DNA from: Sphingomonas faeni
GTDB lineage: Bacteria > Pseudomonadota > Alphaproteobacteria > Sphingomonadales > Sphingomonadaceae
Assembly: GCF_030817315.1 (NCBI RefSeq)
Contig: NZ_JAUSZF010000001.1
Location: 2,526,501-2,590,500, forward strand
Direction of reading: 5' to 3'
Length of the DNA stretch: 64,000 bases
The notes beneath the pieces were generated by a model that searched no databases, was not told the origin of the DNA, and saw nothing but the letters and a program-made list of their open reading frames with translations. Both the position numbers and the translations under genes were made by a program. Shown here in pieces: positions 48,943 through 58,197 of the stretch (positions are counted from its first letter, which is position 1; each line of letters begins with the position of its first letter).

Positions 48943-51399
48943 TCACAGGCTGTAGAACAGCGTCAACCGCACCGAGCGCGCCTCGCCCGGCGTCGCCCAG
49001 CCATTGTTGCGGATGCCGGTGTAATATTTCTCGTTGGTGAAGTTCTGCACGTTGAGCTGCGCGGTCAGCCCGTTGCCGACGGTGTAGGACAGGAACGCGC
49101 GATGCGTCAGGTAATCCGCCGAATGGAACACCGGCGTCACCACCGTCGTCGGCGCGAGCGGGGTGGCCAAGGCACTCTGGTTCAACGGGAACGCACCCTG
49201 ATAGGTCAGGCCGTAGCCCAGCTGCAGGCCAAACGGCAGCGTGTAGGTCGCGAACATGCTACCCGAATGCTTGGGCGTATTGGCGAGCGCCTGCCCTGCC
49301 TGCGTATCGAGGATCGCGGCCGAGTTGCCACAGGCGTTGGTCGTCGTCGTGGTCGTACGCACCGGACCCGGATTGGCGAGACAGAAGTTCGAGACGCTCT
49401 GGATGATCTTCGCCTTGAGATACGTGTAGTTGGCGAAGATCGAGAAGGCATGCGAAATGCTGCCGCTCGCGCCCAGCGCAATTCCGTCGACGCGCGAACG
49501 GCCGTCGTTGACGCCGAGCGTCGTGACGATCGGGTCATTCGTGGCGACGCGGTAGTTGGTGCGCTCGTTACGGAACACCGCCGCGGTCAGTTGCAGCTTG
49601 CGCGAGAACAGGTCGGCCTTCGCGCCCAGTTCGTAGTTCACCGCCTTTTCCGGCTTTACGTCGCACGGGTCGAGCTGTCCCGCGGGCGCATTGATCAACG
49701 TACCGCAACCGAGTCGAACGGTCGCAGACGTTGGCGTGGTGGCGTTGCCGTACGATGCGTACAGGCTGACGGTCTCGATCGGCTTGAAGTTGATGCCGCC
49801 CCGGTACGAGAACAGCGTCTCGTCACTCGTCTGGTTCAGGCCGCGCGCATAGGTGCCAAGCGTCGCGTCGGGTACGACCGAGAAGGTATCGGCGCGGAAG
49901 CGGCCCTTGGCATGTTCGTAGCGCAGGCCGAAATTGACCTCGATCTGCGGGATCACCTTGATCGTGTCGAACGCGTAGACGGCGGCGTTGCTGGTGGTGC
50001 CTTGCGAACGGCCGGCCTGGATAAAGTTGAACGGGCCGGTGTAGTCGGTGTTCGGATTGGCGAGGTTAATTGGCGACTGGGGTACCGTCGCACCGGTCGC
50101 GGTACGCAGCGTGTTGCCCGTGACGATCGTGTAATCTTCCTGCGAGATCGACGCGCCGAGGACAAGCGTATGCTCCAGCCCGGCAGTATCGAAGACCGAA
50201 CGGAGATCGGTCTGGTTATAGAGGATCTGGTTCTCCTGGTTCCGTACGAAGCCGCGCGGGCCACTTGGATAATAGGAACCGGGTGTGGCCTGGCCAGCCG
50301 CACATGTGAGCGGCGTGGTCGCGACGTTGGTCAAGGGAAGCGGCTGGAACCCGGTCGACAGGCAGAACACCCCCTGCGGCGCGCTCGTCAGAGAGTCCTG
50401 CTGCACGCGCTGCCAGCGGCTGAGGTTGCGGATCGAGACCTTGTCGGAGAAGCTGTGGCTGACCGTCGCGGTCGCCTGATCGACGGTGATGTCCTGCTTG
50501 TCGAGGTTCCGGATGCCGTAATAGCCAGAGTTGTCGGCCCCCGGCAGCGGCCCGTTATTCACCGCATTGCGGAAATAGGGCACGCCGTAGACGGGGACGT
50601 TCTCGTCCTCCTGATGCAGATATTGCAGCGTCAGGCTCGTCGGGCCCTCGATGCCGACGGTCAGCGACGGGGCAACCGCCCAACGCTTGTTGTTCTCGAC
50701 GTCGCGGCCGGGAATGTCGTTCTTGTGCGCGACTGCGTTCAGGCGGACCGCGACCAAGTCACTGACACGGACGTTCGAGTCGAGCGTCGTGCGGTAGTAA
50801 TCGTCGGTGCCGACGCCGCCCGACACGACCGTCAGCGTCTCCGCCTGCGGGCGCTTCGTGATGAGGTTGATCGTACCGCCGACCGAACCGCCGCCGCCGA
50901 ACACGCTGTTCGCGCCGTTATAGACCTCGACCTGTTGCAGGTTGAACGTCTCGCTGCGGCTATACTGCGCGCTGTCGCGGACGCCGTCGATCGTGATGTC
51001 GTTGTTGGCGGAATAGCCGCGCAGGTTGATGCTGTCGCCATAGCCGCCGCCACCTTCGCCCGCGCCGAAGGTGATGCCCGGAATCGTCTGCAAAACGTCG
51101 CGCAAGGTCAGAAGGTTCTGCTTGCGGATCGTCTGGTCGCCGATGATCGTGACGGTCTGCGTGGTGTCGAGCAGGCTGCGCGTGGCCTTCGGGCTCTCCA
51201 GCGTCGTCGCGGGCACGGTTTTGCCGTTGACGACGATCTCGTCGCGAACGAGCTGTTTATCCTGGTCGTCGACCGCATAAGTCTTCGCGGAATCAGCAGG
51301 TTTATCGGCCGCGTAGGCGGGGGCGCTGGCGATGAATCCTACGCAGGACAGCGCGAGAAATGCAGGCGCGGCAGACGAACGCGACGAGAAACCAGACAT
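48943..51399 (-). CDS. TonB-dependent siderophore receptor
   Basis: 818-residue outer-membrane receptor. Signal peptide to about residue 30 (SAPAYA). Plug domain with TQTVTIIGDQTIRKQNLLTL, LRDVLQTIPGITFGAGEGGG, INLRGYSANNDITIDGVRDS and GGTINLITKRP. The 22-strand barrel ends in the Phe-type signal TLFYSL. The pattern is of the catecholate Fiu/FhuE-like group. Directly followed by piuC. Two Fur-box-like sites precede it, so iron repression is expected. Confidence 0.93.
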   Translation of the reverse strand: MSGFSSRSSAAPAFLALSCVGFIASAPAYAADKPADSAKTYAVDDQDKQLVRDEIVVNGKTVPATTLESPKATRSLLDTTQTVTIIGDQTIRKQNLLTLRDVLQTIPGITFGAGEGGGGYGDSINLRGYSANNDITIDGVRDSAQYSRSETFNLQQVEVYNGANSVFGGGGSVGGTINLITKRPQAETLTVVSGGVGTDDYYRTTLDSNVRVSDLVAVRLNAVAHKNDIPGRDVENNKRWAVAPSLTVGIEGPTSLTLQYLHQEDENVPVYGVPYFRNAVNNGPLPGADNSGYYGIRNLDKQDITVDQATATVSHSFSDKVSIRNLSRWQRVQQDSLTSAPQGVFCLSTGFQPLPLTNVATTPLTCAAGQATPGSYYPSGPRGFVRNQENQILYNQTDLRSVFDTAGLEHTLVLGASISQEDYTIVTGNTLRTATGATVPQSPINLANPNTDYTGPFNFIQAGRSQGTTSNAAVYAFDTIKVIPQIEVNFGLRYEHAKGRFRADTFSVVPDATLGTYARGLNQTSDETLFSYRGGINFKPIETVSLYASYGNATTPTSATVRLGCGTLINAPAGQLDPCDVKPEKAVNYELGAKADLFSRKLQLTAAVFRNERTNYRVATNDPIVTTLGVNDGRSRVDGIALGASGSISHAFSIFANYTYLKAKIIQSVSNFCLANPGPVRTTTTTTNACGNSAAILDTQAGQALANTPKHSGSMFATYTLPFGLQLGYGLTYQGAFPLNQSALATPLAPTTVVTPVFHSADYLTHRAFLSYTVGNGLTAQLNVQNFTNEKYYTGIRNNGWATPGEARSVRLTLFYSL

Positions 51400-51425
51400 G
51401 CGAAACCCCTTATTGTTGCGGGTTC

Positions 51426-51473
51426 GCTATTGAGACTCGTTCTCACTGTCAATGCTATTGCGACTGATTCTCA
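51426..51473 (-). promoter_or_regulatory. Two tandem Fur-box-like sites
   Basis: On the minus strand TGAGAATCAGTCGCAATAGC (51454-51473) is followed after 8 nt by TGAGAACGAGTCTCAATAGC (51426-51445). The two 20-mers share 17 bases and start 28 nt apart. Both resemble the TGAGAAT..(A/T)TTNTCA half-site pattern of Fur/Irr-type boxes. They lie 27-74 nt upstream of the receptor ATG, over the likely promoter; the distal box touches the last codon of the RHH gene. Confidence 0.65.
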
Positions 51474-51728
51474 TGCGGCATTCGAGAATAGCCATGATCT
51501 CAAGGCGCTAGCCAGATTGGGCGGATCGTCGGCTACGATGCGGATCGCGTCGATCTCCGCGACGAGTGCAGACAGGGGCAATGAAAGACGCGTCGCAGCG
51601 GCCTCTAGCGCTTGCCAGAAGACCGGTTCGAGGCTGATTGAGGTCTGGTGGCCGGCGATCGTGATCGAGCGTTTGACGGGTCCGTGGAACCCACCCGCAG
51701 GCGGCGTAACACCACCGCCCGCGGTCAC
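51471..51728 (-). CDS. Ribbon-helix-helix domain protein
   Basis: 85 residues with a GTG start. After a Gly/Pro-rich leader it reads KRSITIAGHQTSISLEPVFW, then QALEAAATRLSLPLSALVAE and ASALRSWLF, the short RHH-type fold assigned to a conserved alphaproteobacterial family. Predicted DNA-binding but not proven. It lies 7 nt after cobT on the same strand, and its end overlaps the distal Fur-like box of the TonB receptor promoter. Confidence 0.8.
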   Translation of the reverse strand: MTAGGGVTPPAGGFHGPVKRSITIAGHQTSISLEPVFWQALEAAATRLSLPLSALVAEIDAIRIVADDPPNLASALRSWLFSNAA

Positions 51729-51735
51729 CAGCGTA

Positions 51736-53559
51736 TCATTCGGTGTCGAACAGCGACGCCAGCTGTTCGATGATCGTCCCGCCGAGCTGTTCGACGTCCA
51801 TGATCGTCACGGCACGCGCGTAATAGCGGGTGACGTCGTGGCCTATGCCGATCGCGACCAGCTCGACCGGCGACTTGCTCTCGATCCAGCCGATCACCTG
51901 GCGCAGATGGCGTTCGAGATACGAGCCCGAGTTCACGCTGAGCGTCGAATCGTCGACCGGCGCGCCGTCGCTGATCACCATCAGGATGCGGCGTTCCTCG
52001 GGCCGCGCGACCAGCCGGGCATGCGCCCACATCAGCGCCTCGCCGTCGATATTCTCCTTCAGCAGCCCCTCGCGCATCATGAGGCCCAGCGAGTTGCGCG
52101 CGCGGCGCCACGGCTCGTCGGCGCGCTTGTAGACGATGTGGCGGATGTCGTTGAGCCGCCCCGGCTGCGGCGGACGCCCGGCGGCCAGCCATGTCTCGCG
52201 ACTCTGCCCGCCCTTCCACGCACGCGTCGTGAAGCCGAGGATCTCGGTCTTCACGCCGCACCGCTCCAGCGTGCGCGCGAGGATGTCCGCGCTGATCGCC
52301 GCGATCGAGATAGGGCGACCACGCATCGACCCCGAATTGTCGATCAGCAGCGTCACGACCGTATCGCGGAAGTCGGTCTCGCGTTCGGCCTTGTAGCTTA
52401 GCGACAGAGTCGGGTTGACGATCACGCGTGCGAGCCGCGCCGCATCGAGGATGCCCTCCTCCTGGTCGAAATCCCACGACCGCGACTGTTGTGCCATCAG
52501 CCGCCGCTGGAGCCGGTTGGCGAGCTTCGACACGGTCGATTGCAGGTGCACCAGCTGCTGGTCGAGATAACCGCGTAGGCGCGCGAGTTCATCGGCGTCG
52601 CACAGCTCGGTGGCGGCGATCACCTCGTCGAACTGGGTCGTCCACGGCTTGTAGTCGAACGCGCCGCCCATGTCCGCGAAGGGACGGTTCGGGCGGACCG
52701 GCTGCATGCCTTCCTCGCCGTCGTCGCCGGGCTCGCCGTCGATGTCGTCCATCGACTCGTCGCTCTGATCCTGGCCGTCGCTTTCCTCGTTCTGCTGCTC
52801 GGCCTGTTCGCCGCGCGCCTCGACTTCGCCCTGGCCGTCCTCGCCCTGGTCGTCGCCTTCGTCGCCCTCGTCCTGCTGCTGCTCGTCGGTGCCCTCGTCC
52901 TCGGAGCCGCCTTCGTCGCTCTCCTCGGGGACCTGATCGCCCTCGACCAGCTCCAGTTCCTGCAGCATCTTCCGCGCGAGACCCTGGAACGCCTTCTGGT
53001 CGTCGAGCGCATAGGCCAACGCGTCTAGGTCGGTCTTGCTCTCGATCCACTCGCGGACCAGCGCGAGGCCGGGCGCGGCGATCGCGGGTGATTCCTGCCC
53101 GGTCAGCCGCTCGCGCACCATCAGGCCGAGCGCGGTCGACAGCGGCACTTCGTCACGGTTGCGCGCGCGCGTGATCGGGTCTGCGCGCAGCCGCACGTCG
53201 AGCGCACTGTTGAGATTGTCCGAAATTCCCAGATAGCCGCGTCCGCCGAGCGCCTCGACGCGGGCGTTCTCCACGGAATCGAACACCGCCCGAGCCACCG
53301 CTTCAACGGGCGCCGCACGGTTGTGCAACGCGATGTCGTGATGCTTCAATCGTAGTGCGAACCCGTCGGCAAAGCCGCGCGCTTCCGCCACCTGCTCGGC
53401 CGGTAGAGCACGCGCGGGCATAGGCACCTTGATGTGCTTGCCGCTTTGCGCCGGAGCATCCGCGGTGAAGGCGAGCTCGACCTCCGGCTCCTCCGCGATC
53501 GCACGCGCGGTACCGGCAAGGACCGCCTTGAAGCGATCGAGAGGGGTTTCGTTGGCCAA
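51736..53559 (-). CDS. cobT: Cobaltochelatase subunit CobT
   Basis: 607 residues from a TTG at 53559 ([16 protein letters not shown] if read as Met). The N-terminal CobT domain (about 1-200) is followed by a very acidic Glu/Asp/Gln linker at about 200-290, and a C-terminal vWA domain with MIDAS DNSGSM ([14 protein letters not shown]), typical of AAA+/vWA chelatases. With CobS it drives cobalt insertion by CobN. The frame is open upstream to 53628 inside cobS, so a longer start is possible, but the TTG lies 4 nt after the cobS stop and fits homologues. Confidence 0.92.
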   Translation of the reverse strand: MANETPLDRFKAVLAGTARAIAEEPEVELAFTADAPAQSGKHIKVPMPARALPAEQVAEARGFADGFALRLKHHDIALHNRAAPVEAVARAVFDSVENARVEALGGRGYLGISDNLNSALDVRLRADPITRARNRDEVPLSTALGLMVRERLTGQESPAIAAPGLALVREWIESKTDLDALAYALDDQKAFQGLARKMLQELELVEGDQVPEESDEGGSEDEGTDEQQQDEGDEGDDQGEDGQGEVEARGEQAEQQNEESDGQDQSDESMDDIDGEPGDDGEEGMQPVRPNRPFADMGGAFDYKPWTTQFDEVIAATELCDADELARLRGYLDQQLVHLQSTVSKLANRLQRRLMAQQSRSWDFDQEEGILDAARLARVIVNPTLSLSYKAERETDFRDTVVTLLIDNSGSMRGRPISIAAISADILARTLERCGVKTEILGFTTRAWKGGQSRETWLAAGRPPQPGRLNDIRHIVYKRADEPWRRARNSLGLMMREGLLKENIDGEALMWAHARLVARPEERRILMVISDGAPVDDSTLSVNSGSYLERHLRQVIGWIESKSPVELVAIGIGHDVTRYYARAVTIMDVEQLGGTIIEQLASLFDTE

Positions 53560-53563
53560 AGGC

Positions 53564-54568
53564 TCAGGCCTTACCCACCACGCTCTCGGGAAGGTCCTTG
53601 CCGAACACGCGCTGGTAATATTCGGCAACCAGTGGCCGTTCCGCCTCGTCGCACTTGTTGAGGAATGACAGGCGGAACGCGAAGCCGACGTCGCCGAAGA
53701 TCAGCGCGTTCTGTGCCCAGGTGATGACCGTACGCGGGCTCATCACGGTCGAGATGTCGCCGTTGACGAACCCCTTGCGGGTCATGTCCGCCACCCGCAC
53801 CATGTTCTCGACGACCTTCTTGCCGTCGGGCTTGTCGTATTCGCCCGACTTGGCGAGCACGATCTGCGCCTCGACCTTGGCGGGCAGATAGTTGAGCGTC
53901 ACGACGATGTTCCAGCGGTCCATCTGGCCCTGGTTGATCTGCTGCGTGCCATGATACAGCCCGCTCGTATCGCCCAAGCCGACCGTGTTGGCGGTCGCGA
54001 ACAGGCGGAACCACGGGTTCGGGCGGATCACGCGGTTCTGGTCGAGCAGCGTCAGCTTGCCCTCGGTCTCCAGCACACGCTGGATCACGAACATCACGTC
54101 CGGGCGGCCTGCGTCGTATTCGTCGAACACGAGCGCGGTCGGGGTCTGCAACGCCCAGGGCAGCAGGCCTTCGCGGAACTCGGTGATCTGCTGGCCGTCC
54201 TTCAGCACGATCGCGTCGCGGCCGATCAGGTCGATACGGCTGATATGCGCGTCGAGGTTGATGCGGATGCATGGCCATTTCAGACGCGCCGCAACCTGCT
54301 CGATATGCGTGGACTTGCCGGTGCCGTGATAGCCCTGGACCATCACGCGGCGATTATGCGCAAAGCCCGCCAGCACGGCGAGCGTCGTGTCCGCATCGAA
54401 GACGTACGCCGGATCGAGATCGGGCACGCGCTCGTCGGCTTCGGAGAAGGCCGGGACTTCCATGTCGGAATCGATCCCGAACATCTCGCGCACCTTCACC
54501 ATGCGGTCGGGGGCGTCGAGGATCGTGGTCTCGCGGCTGTCGGGCTGGGTATTCGGGATATCGGTCAT
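53564..54568 (-). CDS. cobS: Cobaltochelatase subunit CobS
   Basis: AAA+ ATPase of aerobic cobaltochelatase, 334 residues. Walker [10 protein letters not shown] at 79-87, Walker [18 protein letters not shown] near 143, sensor region [19 protein letters not shown] and Arg-finger region QGQMDRWN. The N-terminal zinc-ribbon-like part precedes it ([18 protein letters not shown]). Upstream of cobT. cobN is not in the window, so the CobST pair may serve cobalamin synthesis elsewhere or another chelatase. Confidence 0.95.
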   Translation of the reverse strand: MTDIPNTQPDSRETTILDAPDRMVKVREMFGIDSDMEVPAFSEADERVPDLDPAYVFDADTTLAVLAGFAHNRRVMVQGYHGTGKSTHIEQVAARLKWPCIRINLDAHISRIDLIGRDAIVLKDGQQITEFREGLLPWALQTPTALVFDEYDAGRPDVMFVIQRVLETEGKLTLLDQNRVIRPNPWFRLFATANTVGLGDTSGLYHGTQQINQGQMDRWNIVVTLNYLPAKVEAQIVLAKSGEYDKPDGKKVVENMVRVADMTRKGFVNGDISTVMSPRTVITWAQNALIFGDVGFAFRLSFLNKCDEAERPLVAEYYQRVFGKDLPESVVGKA

Positions 54569-54746
54569 GTTGGCCTCGTGTTCCCGGTAGCTCTAGGCCA
54601 AGCGCGGGCTGTTACTCAACCGCCCGCTGTACGAATGCGCGGATGAGTAACGTGGATGAACTGGACGAACCGCCCGGCCGAAGACGAGTTCCCCCGCAGA
54701 GAGCAGCGATTTATCGATCACAGTAATATCGGTCGCCCCTTTCTCC

Positions 54747-54827
54747 GTCATCCCAGCGAAGGCTGGGATCCAGAGCAACGATCGACATCCTGCTTGGCTC
54801 TGGATCCTGGGTCGAGCCCAGGATGAC
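54747..54827. repeat. Palindromic doublet, family F copy 2
   Basis: GTCATCCCAGCGAAGGCTGG then GATCCAGAG on the left; CTCTGGATCCTGGGTCGAGC then CCAGGATGAC on the right. Same architecture and the same GGCTCTGGATCCTG string as 11560-11640. It lies between the DnaJ-like gene and cobS. Confidence 0.85.
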
Positions 54828-54834
54828 GACGTGG

Positions 54835-55443
54835 TTACGCGAACGCGGCGGCGCCCTTCAGATGCTGGTAGGCCGCGATCACCTTCTGCAATTCCGATTC
54901 ATGCGCGCGGTCGCCGCCGTTGCGGTCAGGGTGGTAGCGCCGGACGAGTTCGCTGTAGCGTTTGCGGAGCTGTGTCCGGTCGGTGTCCGTACCCAATCCG
55001 AGCACGCGCAGCGAGCGGCGCTCGCCATCGGACAGCACGCGGCCGTCCTTGCGCGCCGCCGCCATGCGCTCGCCAAACCGTGCACCGATGGCATCGATCG
55101 GATCGGCGAAGTCCGCCCATTTCGGCGGGGTGTCGCCGCCGCCGTGCGCGAACGCCCGCGTCTCACGTTCCCAGCCCGCCATCGGCCGCTGGGCATAGTG
55201 GATTTCATCAGCGGTCATCCCGTCGAAGAAATTATAGCCGGAGTTGAACGCACGGACATGCTCGAGGCAGAACCAGCGGAACTGCGGCGGGCCGCTGTCG
55301 CTCGGGCCTTCCAAAGGTGGCGCGCGAAATTCGCCAGGCTCCTTGCAGTCGCGCCACATGCAGACGCGGCCCGTCCCTTCCACGCGGCCGTGAAACCGTG
55401 GGCTGGGGCGTTCCTTCCGCTCTTTTCGATCGTCGTCCGCCAC
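54835..55443 (-). CDS. J-domain protein with putative zinc site
   Basis: 202-residue DnaJ-like co-chaperone. The J domain is C-terminal (about 145-200) with HPD at 171-173 (RRYHPDRNGG). The N-terminal half has C28, C33, C59 and H62 (CMWRDC ... WFCLEHV), spaced as a possible zinc site, and RAFNSGYNFFDGMTADEI. This form, next to cobS-cobT, is conserved in alphaproteobacteria. Which client it serves is unknown; a link to the chelatase is inference from position. Confidence 0.88.
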   Translation of the reverse strand: MADDDRKERKERPSPRFHGRVEGTGRVCMWRDCKEPGEFRAPPLEGPSDSGPPQFRWFCLEHVRAFNSGYNFFDGMTADEIHYAQRPMAGWERETRAFAHGGGDTPPKWADFADPIDAIGARFGERMAAARKDGRVLSDGERRSLRVLGLGTDTDRTQLRKRYSELVRRYHPDRNGGDRAHESELQKVIAAYQHLKGAAAFA

Positions 55444-55481
55444 CGGCTCCCCGCGCTTCCAAAACGGGCTATATAGGGACC

Positions 55482-55769
55482 ATGACAGACCTCGCCACCG
55501 GCTCCGTTCAGGACCAGATCACCGCCCGCCTCACGGCGACCCTCGCCCCGACGCACCTGACCGTCGTCAACGAGAGCGGCCTTCATGCCGGCCATATGGG
55601 CGACGACGGCACCGGCGAGACGCATTTCCGGGTCGAGGTGGAAACGCCGAAGTTCGAGGGGCTTAACCGAGTGGCCCGCCAGCGGCTGGTGAACCAAGCG
55701 CTGGCCGATCTGTTGAGCACGCAGATCCATGCGCTCGCCATCAAGGCCCGCGCGCCCGGGGAAATCTGA
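55482..55769 (+). CDS. BolA family protein
   Basis: 95 residues from the ATG at 55482, preceded by AGGGA. The BolA fold shows LAPTHLTVVNESGLHAGHMG, then ETHFRVEVETPKFEGLNRVA and RQRLVNQAL, with the invariant His likely used for Fe-S sharing with a monothiol glutaredoxin. The expected grxD is not beside it; a GST-like gene follows, overlapping by 1 nt (TGATG). Confidence 0.93.
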   Translation: MTDLATGSVQDQITARLTATLAPTHLTVVNESGLHAGHMGDDGTGETHFRVEVETPKFEGLNRVARQRLVNQALADLLSTQIHALAIKARAPGEI

Positions 55770-56476
55770 TGGCGTATAAGCTCTGGTATTGGCCCTCGCT
55801 GCAGGGGCGCGGCGAGTTCGTCCGCCTCGCGCTCGAAGGCGCGGAGATTGCGTATGAGGATTGCGCGCGAGCGGTGGGCGAGGACGGGTTGATGGCCGAT
55901 CTCAACGACCGCACCGGCCGGACGCCGTTCGCGCCGCCCTATCTGGAGCTGGACGGTCTGGTGATCGCGCAGGTCGCCAACATCCTGATGTATCTCGGCG
56001 AGCGCCACGGCCTCGCGCCGTCGGCCATGGCGGACCGGCTCTGGCTCAACCAGCTCCAGCTGACGATCGCCGACCTCGTCGCGGAGGTCCACAACGTCCA
56101 CCATCCTGTCGCGATGATGGACTATTACGACGACCAGAAACCCGAAGCCGCGCGGGCCGCCAAGCAGTTCCGCGAAGAGCGGATGCCGAAATATCTCGGT
56201 CATTTCGAGGATGCGGCGCAGGCCAATCCGGGCGATTGGCTGATCGATCACAAGTGGAGCTATGCCGACACCTCGCTGTTCCAGCTGGTCGAGGGGCTGC
56301 GGTACATGTTCCCCAAGCGGATGAAGACGCTCGAGTCCGAGTACCCGAACCTCGTCCGCCTCCACGATCAGGTCGCCGAGCTGCCGGGGATCAAGGCGTA
56401 TCTGAGAAGCGATCGGCGTCTCGCCTTCAGCACCGACGGCATCTTCCGCGCCTATCCCGAGCTCGACGCCGTATGA
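55769..56476 (+). CDS. Glutathione S-transferase family protein
   Basis: 235 residues of the GST fold. N-terminal thioredoxin-like half YKLWYWPSLQGRGEFVRLAL with Tyr or Ser near the GSH site and the cis-Pro region RTPFAPPYLELDGLVIAQVA; the C-terminal helical half includes ADTSLFQLVEGLRYMFPK. Resembles sigma/pi-like GSTs. Translationally coupled to bolA. Substrate unknown. Confidence 0.87.
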   Translation: MAYKLWYWPSLQGRGEFVRLALEGAEIAYEDCARAVGEDGLMADLNDRTGRTPFAPPYLELDGLVIAQVANILMYLGERHGLAPSAMADRLWLNQLQLTIADLVAEVHNVHHPVAMMDYYDDQKPEAARAAKQFREERMPKYLGHFEDAAQANPGDWLIDHKWSYADTSLFQLVEGLRYMFPKRMKTLESEYPNLVRLHDQVAELPGIKAYLRSDRRLAFSTDGIFRAYPELDAV

Positions 56477-56500
56477 GTTTTGGCAGCATCCCCACACCCA

Positions 56501-56610
56501 GCACCTCCCCGGCGAAGGCCGGGGTCCAGTTGGGAGACAGGGGTAACGATGGACGGCCCTTCGCCATATCGACCTTTCCAACTGGACCCCGTCCTTCGCC
56601 GGGGAGGTGC
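56501..56610. repeat. Palindromic doublet, family C copy 2
   Basis: GCACCTCCCCGGCGAAGGCC then GGGGTCCAGTTGGGA faces TCCAACTGGACCCCGTCCTT then CGCCGGGGAGGTGC. Near-perfect inverted outer arms. Its right arm ends 9 nt before the NUDIX ATG and supplies GGGGAGG to its leader. Confidence 0.92.
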
Positions 56611-56618
56611 ATCGGGTT

Positions 56619-57062
56619 ATGAGAACTCTGCGCCCGGCCGCGCGCATTCTGCTCGTCGACCGCGAGGGCCGCGTGCTGATGTTCCGCTTCACCCCCGCCG
56701 ATCGCCCCCCGCTCTGGTGCACGCCCGGCGGCGCGGTCGATCCGGGCGAGAGCTACGCCGCCGCCGCTCGCCGCGAGCTGTGGGAAGAAGTCGGCCTCGA
56801 CATCGACTGCGGCCCCGAAGTCGCGCAACGCACCATCGACTTCCTGACCTTCGAAGGCGTCGAGGTGACCGCGGACGAACGCTATTTCCGGATCGACGTC
56901 GACACCTGCGAGGTGAAGGCGGGCAATCTCACCGAACAGGAGAAGCAACTGCTCGTCGGTCACCGCTGGTTTTCCCGAAACGACATCGCGGGCTTTCACG
57001 AAACGCTCTATCCCGCAGACCTGGTCGAGCTCCTCGACGCCACGGAACCTGCCAAGGGATAA
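56619..57062 (+). CDS. NUDIX hydrolase
   Basis: 147 residues from the ATG at 56619 (MRTLRPAARILLVDREGRVL). Full Nudix box at 38-60: GAVDPGE, seven residues, RELWEEVGL, matching GX5EX7REUXEEXGU, so a divalent-metal pyrophosphohydrolase. An ATG at 56607 lies within the repeat. The only G-rich stretch upstream suited as a ribosome binding site (GGGGAGG, 56601-56607) belongs to the family C repeat. Substrate (nucleotide sugar, oxidised nucleotide) unknown. Confidence 0.92.
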   Translation: MRTLRPAARILLVDREGRVLMFRFTPADRPPLWCTPGGAVDPGESYAAAARRELWEEVGLDIDCGPEVAQRTIDFLTFEGVEVTADERYFRIDVDTCEVKAGNLTEQEKQLLVGHRWFSRNDIAGFHETLYPADLVELLDATEPAKG

Positions 57063-57067
57063 CGCGC

Positions 57068-57967
57068 ATGCTCGACGATTTCGTCCTCCAGACCATCCTG
57101 CCGTCGACGCACGATCTCGGCGGGTTCAAGGTCCACCGCACGCTGCCGAACAAGGAACGGACGATGGTCGGTCCGTTCCTGTTCTTCGACCAGATGGGCC
57201 CCGCGCATCTCGAAATCGGCCAGGGCATCGACGTGCGCCCGCATCCGCATATCAACCTGTCGACCGTCACATACTTGTTCGACGGCGCGATCGATCACCG
57301 CGATTCGCTCGGCACGCAGGCGCGGATCGAGCCGGGCGCGGTGAACCTGATGACCGCGGGCCACGGCATCGTCCATTCCGAACGCTCGCCCGGCGACGAG
57401 CGTGCCGAAGGGCCGAACCTGTCGGGTATCCAGACCTGGCTGGCGATGCCCGAGGCGGTCGAGGAGATCGATCCCGCGTTCGAGCACGTCACCAAGGCAC
57501 AGCTGCCGACGATCGAGGCGCACGGCGCTCGCTCGCGGATCATCATGGGGAGCCTCTGGGGCCAGACCGCGCCGACGACGACCTATTCGGGGACGATCTA
57601 CGCCGACATCGCGCTCGATCCCGGCGCGAGCGTGCCGATCGATGCGGCGGCGGAGGAGCGCGCGATCTATCTCGCGATGGGCGAGGCCACGCTGGAAGGC
57701 GTAAAGCTCGAGCCGCAGGTGCTGTACGTGCTCCGGCCTGGTATCTCGGCGACGCTGCGGTCGGCGCATGGCGGCCGCGCGATGCTGTGCGGCGGCGATG
57801 CGTTCACGACCCCGCGCCATGTCTGGTGGAACTTCGTCAGCTCGAACCGCGACCGCATCGAACAGGCGAAACGCGACTGGAACGCGGGCAATTTCCCGAA
57901 AGTGCCCGGCGACGAAAAGGAATGGATCGAGATCCCCGCGATCCCCAAGACGGTCAGCTATCCGTGA
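57068..57967 (+). CDS. Pirin family protein
   Basis: 299-residue bicupin. Pirin metal ligands correspond to H59, H61, H103 and E105 (RPHPHINLSTVTYLF and AGHGIVHSE), followed by the C-terminal cupin. Pirins bind Fe and some have quercetin 2,3-dioxygenase activity; here the role is unassigned. It begins 5 nt after the NUDIX gene and is likely co-transcribed. Confidence 0.93.
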   Translation: MLDDFVLQTILPSTHDLGGFKVHRTLPNKERTMVGPFLFFDQMGPAHLEIGQGIDVRPHPHINLSTVTYLFDGAIDHRDSLGTQARIEPGAVNLMTAGHGIVHSERSPGDERAEGPNLSGIQTWLAMPEAVEEIDPAFEHVTKAQLPTIEAHGARSRIIMGSLWGQTAPTTTYSGTIYADIALDPGASVPIDAAAEERAIYLAMGEATLEGVKLEPQVLYVLRPGISATLRSAHGGRAMLCGGDAFTTPRHVWWNFVSSNRDRIEQAKRDWNAGNFPKVPGDEKEWIEIPAIPKTVSYP

Positions 57968-57972
57968 CTCCT

Positions 57973-58194
57973 CCCCTCCCGCAAGCGGGAGGGGGCAGGG
58001 GGTGGGCACGCGCCATCAACGAGTGATCCGCTTGCGACTGACCGCGACCTCAGCCCCTCCCGCGAGCGAGAGGGGAGCACCAGCGCCTGCTCCCTTGGCT
58101 TAGTCAGCTTGCGGGCTTTGTCGAGTAAGGGCATGACCAGCAGGCAGCGCGACGGGCAGGCCCTCCCCTGACCCCTCCCGCAAGCGGGAGGGGA
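57973..58194. repeat. Family G repeat cluster
   Basis: Three GCAAGCGGGAGGG-type arms: CCCCTCCCGCAAGCGGGAGG at about 57974, CCCCTCCCGCGAGCGAGAGG at about 58054, and CCCTCCCCTGACCCCTCCCG then CAAGCGGGAGGGG ending at 58194. The last ends 3 nt before the hydrolase ATG. The 230 nt between pirin and the hydrolase hold no gene. Confidence 0.85.
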
Positions 58195-58197
58195 ATA

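Noticed and set aside
49102..52401. Very long plus-strand open frame opposite the TonB receptor and cobT
   Set aside because: It spans two unrelated genes and the promoter between them, so it cannot be a real gene.
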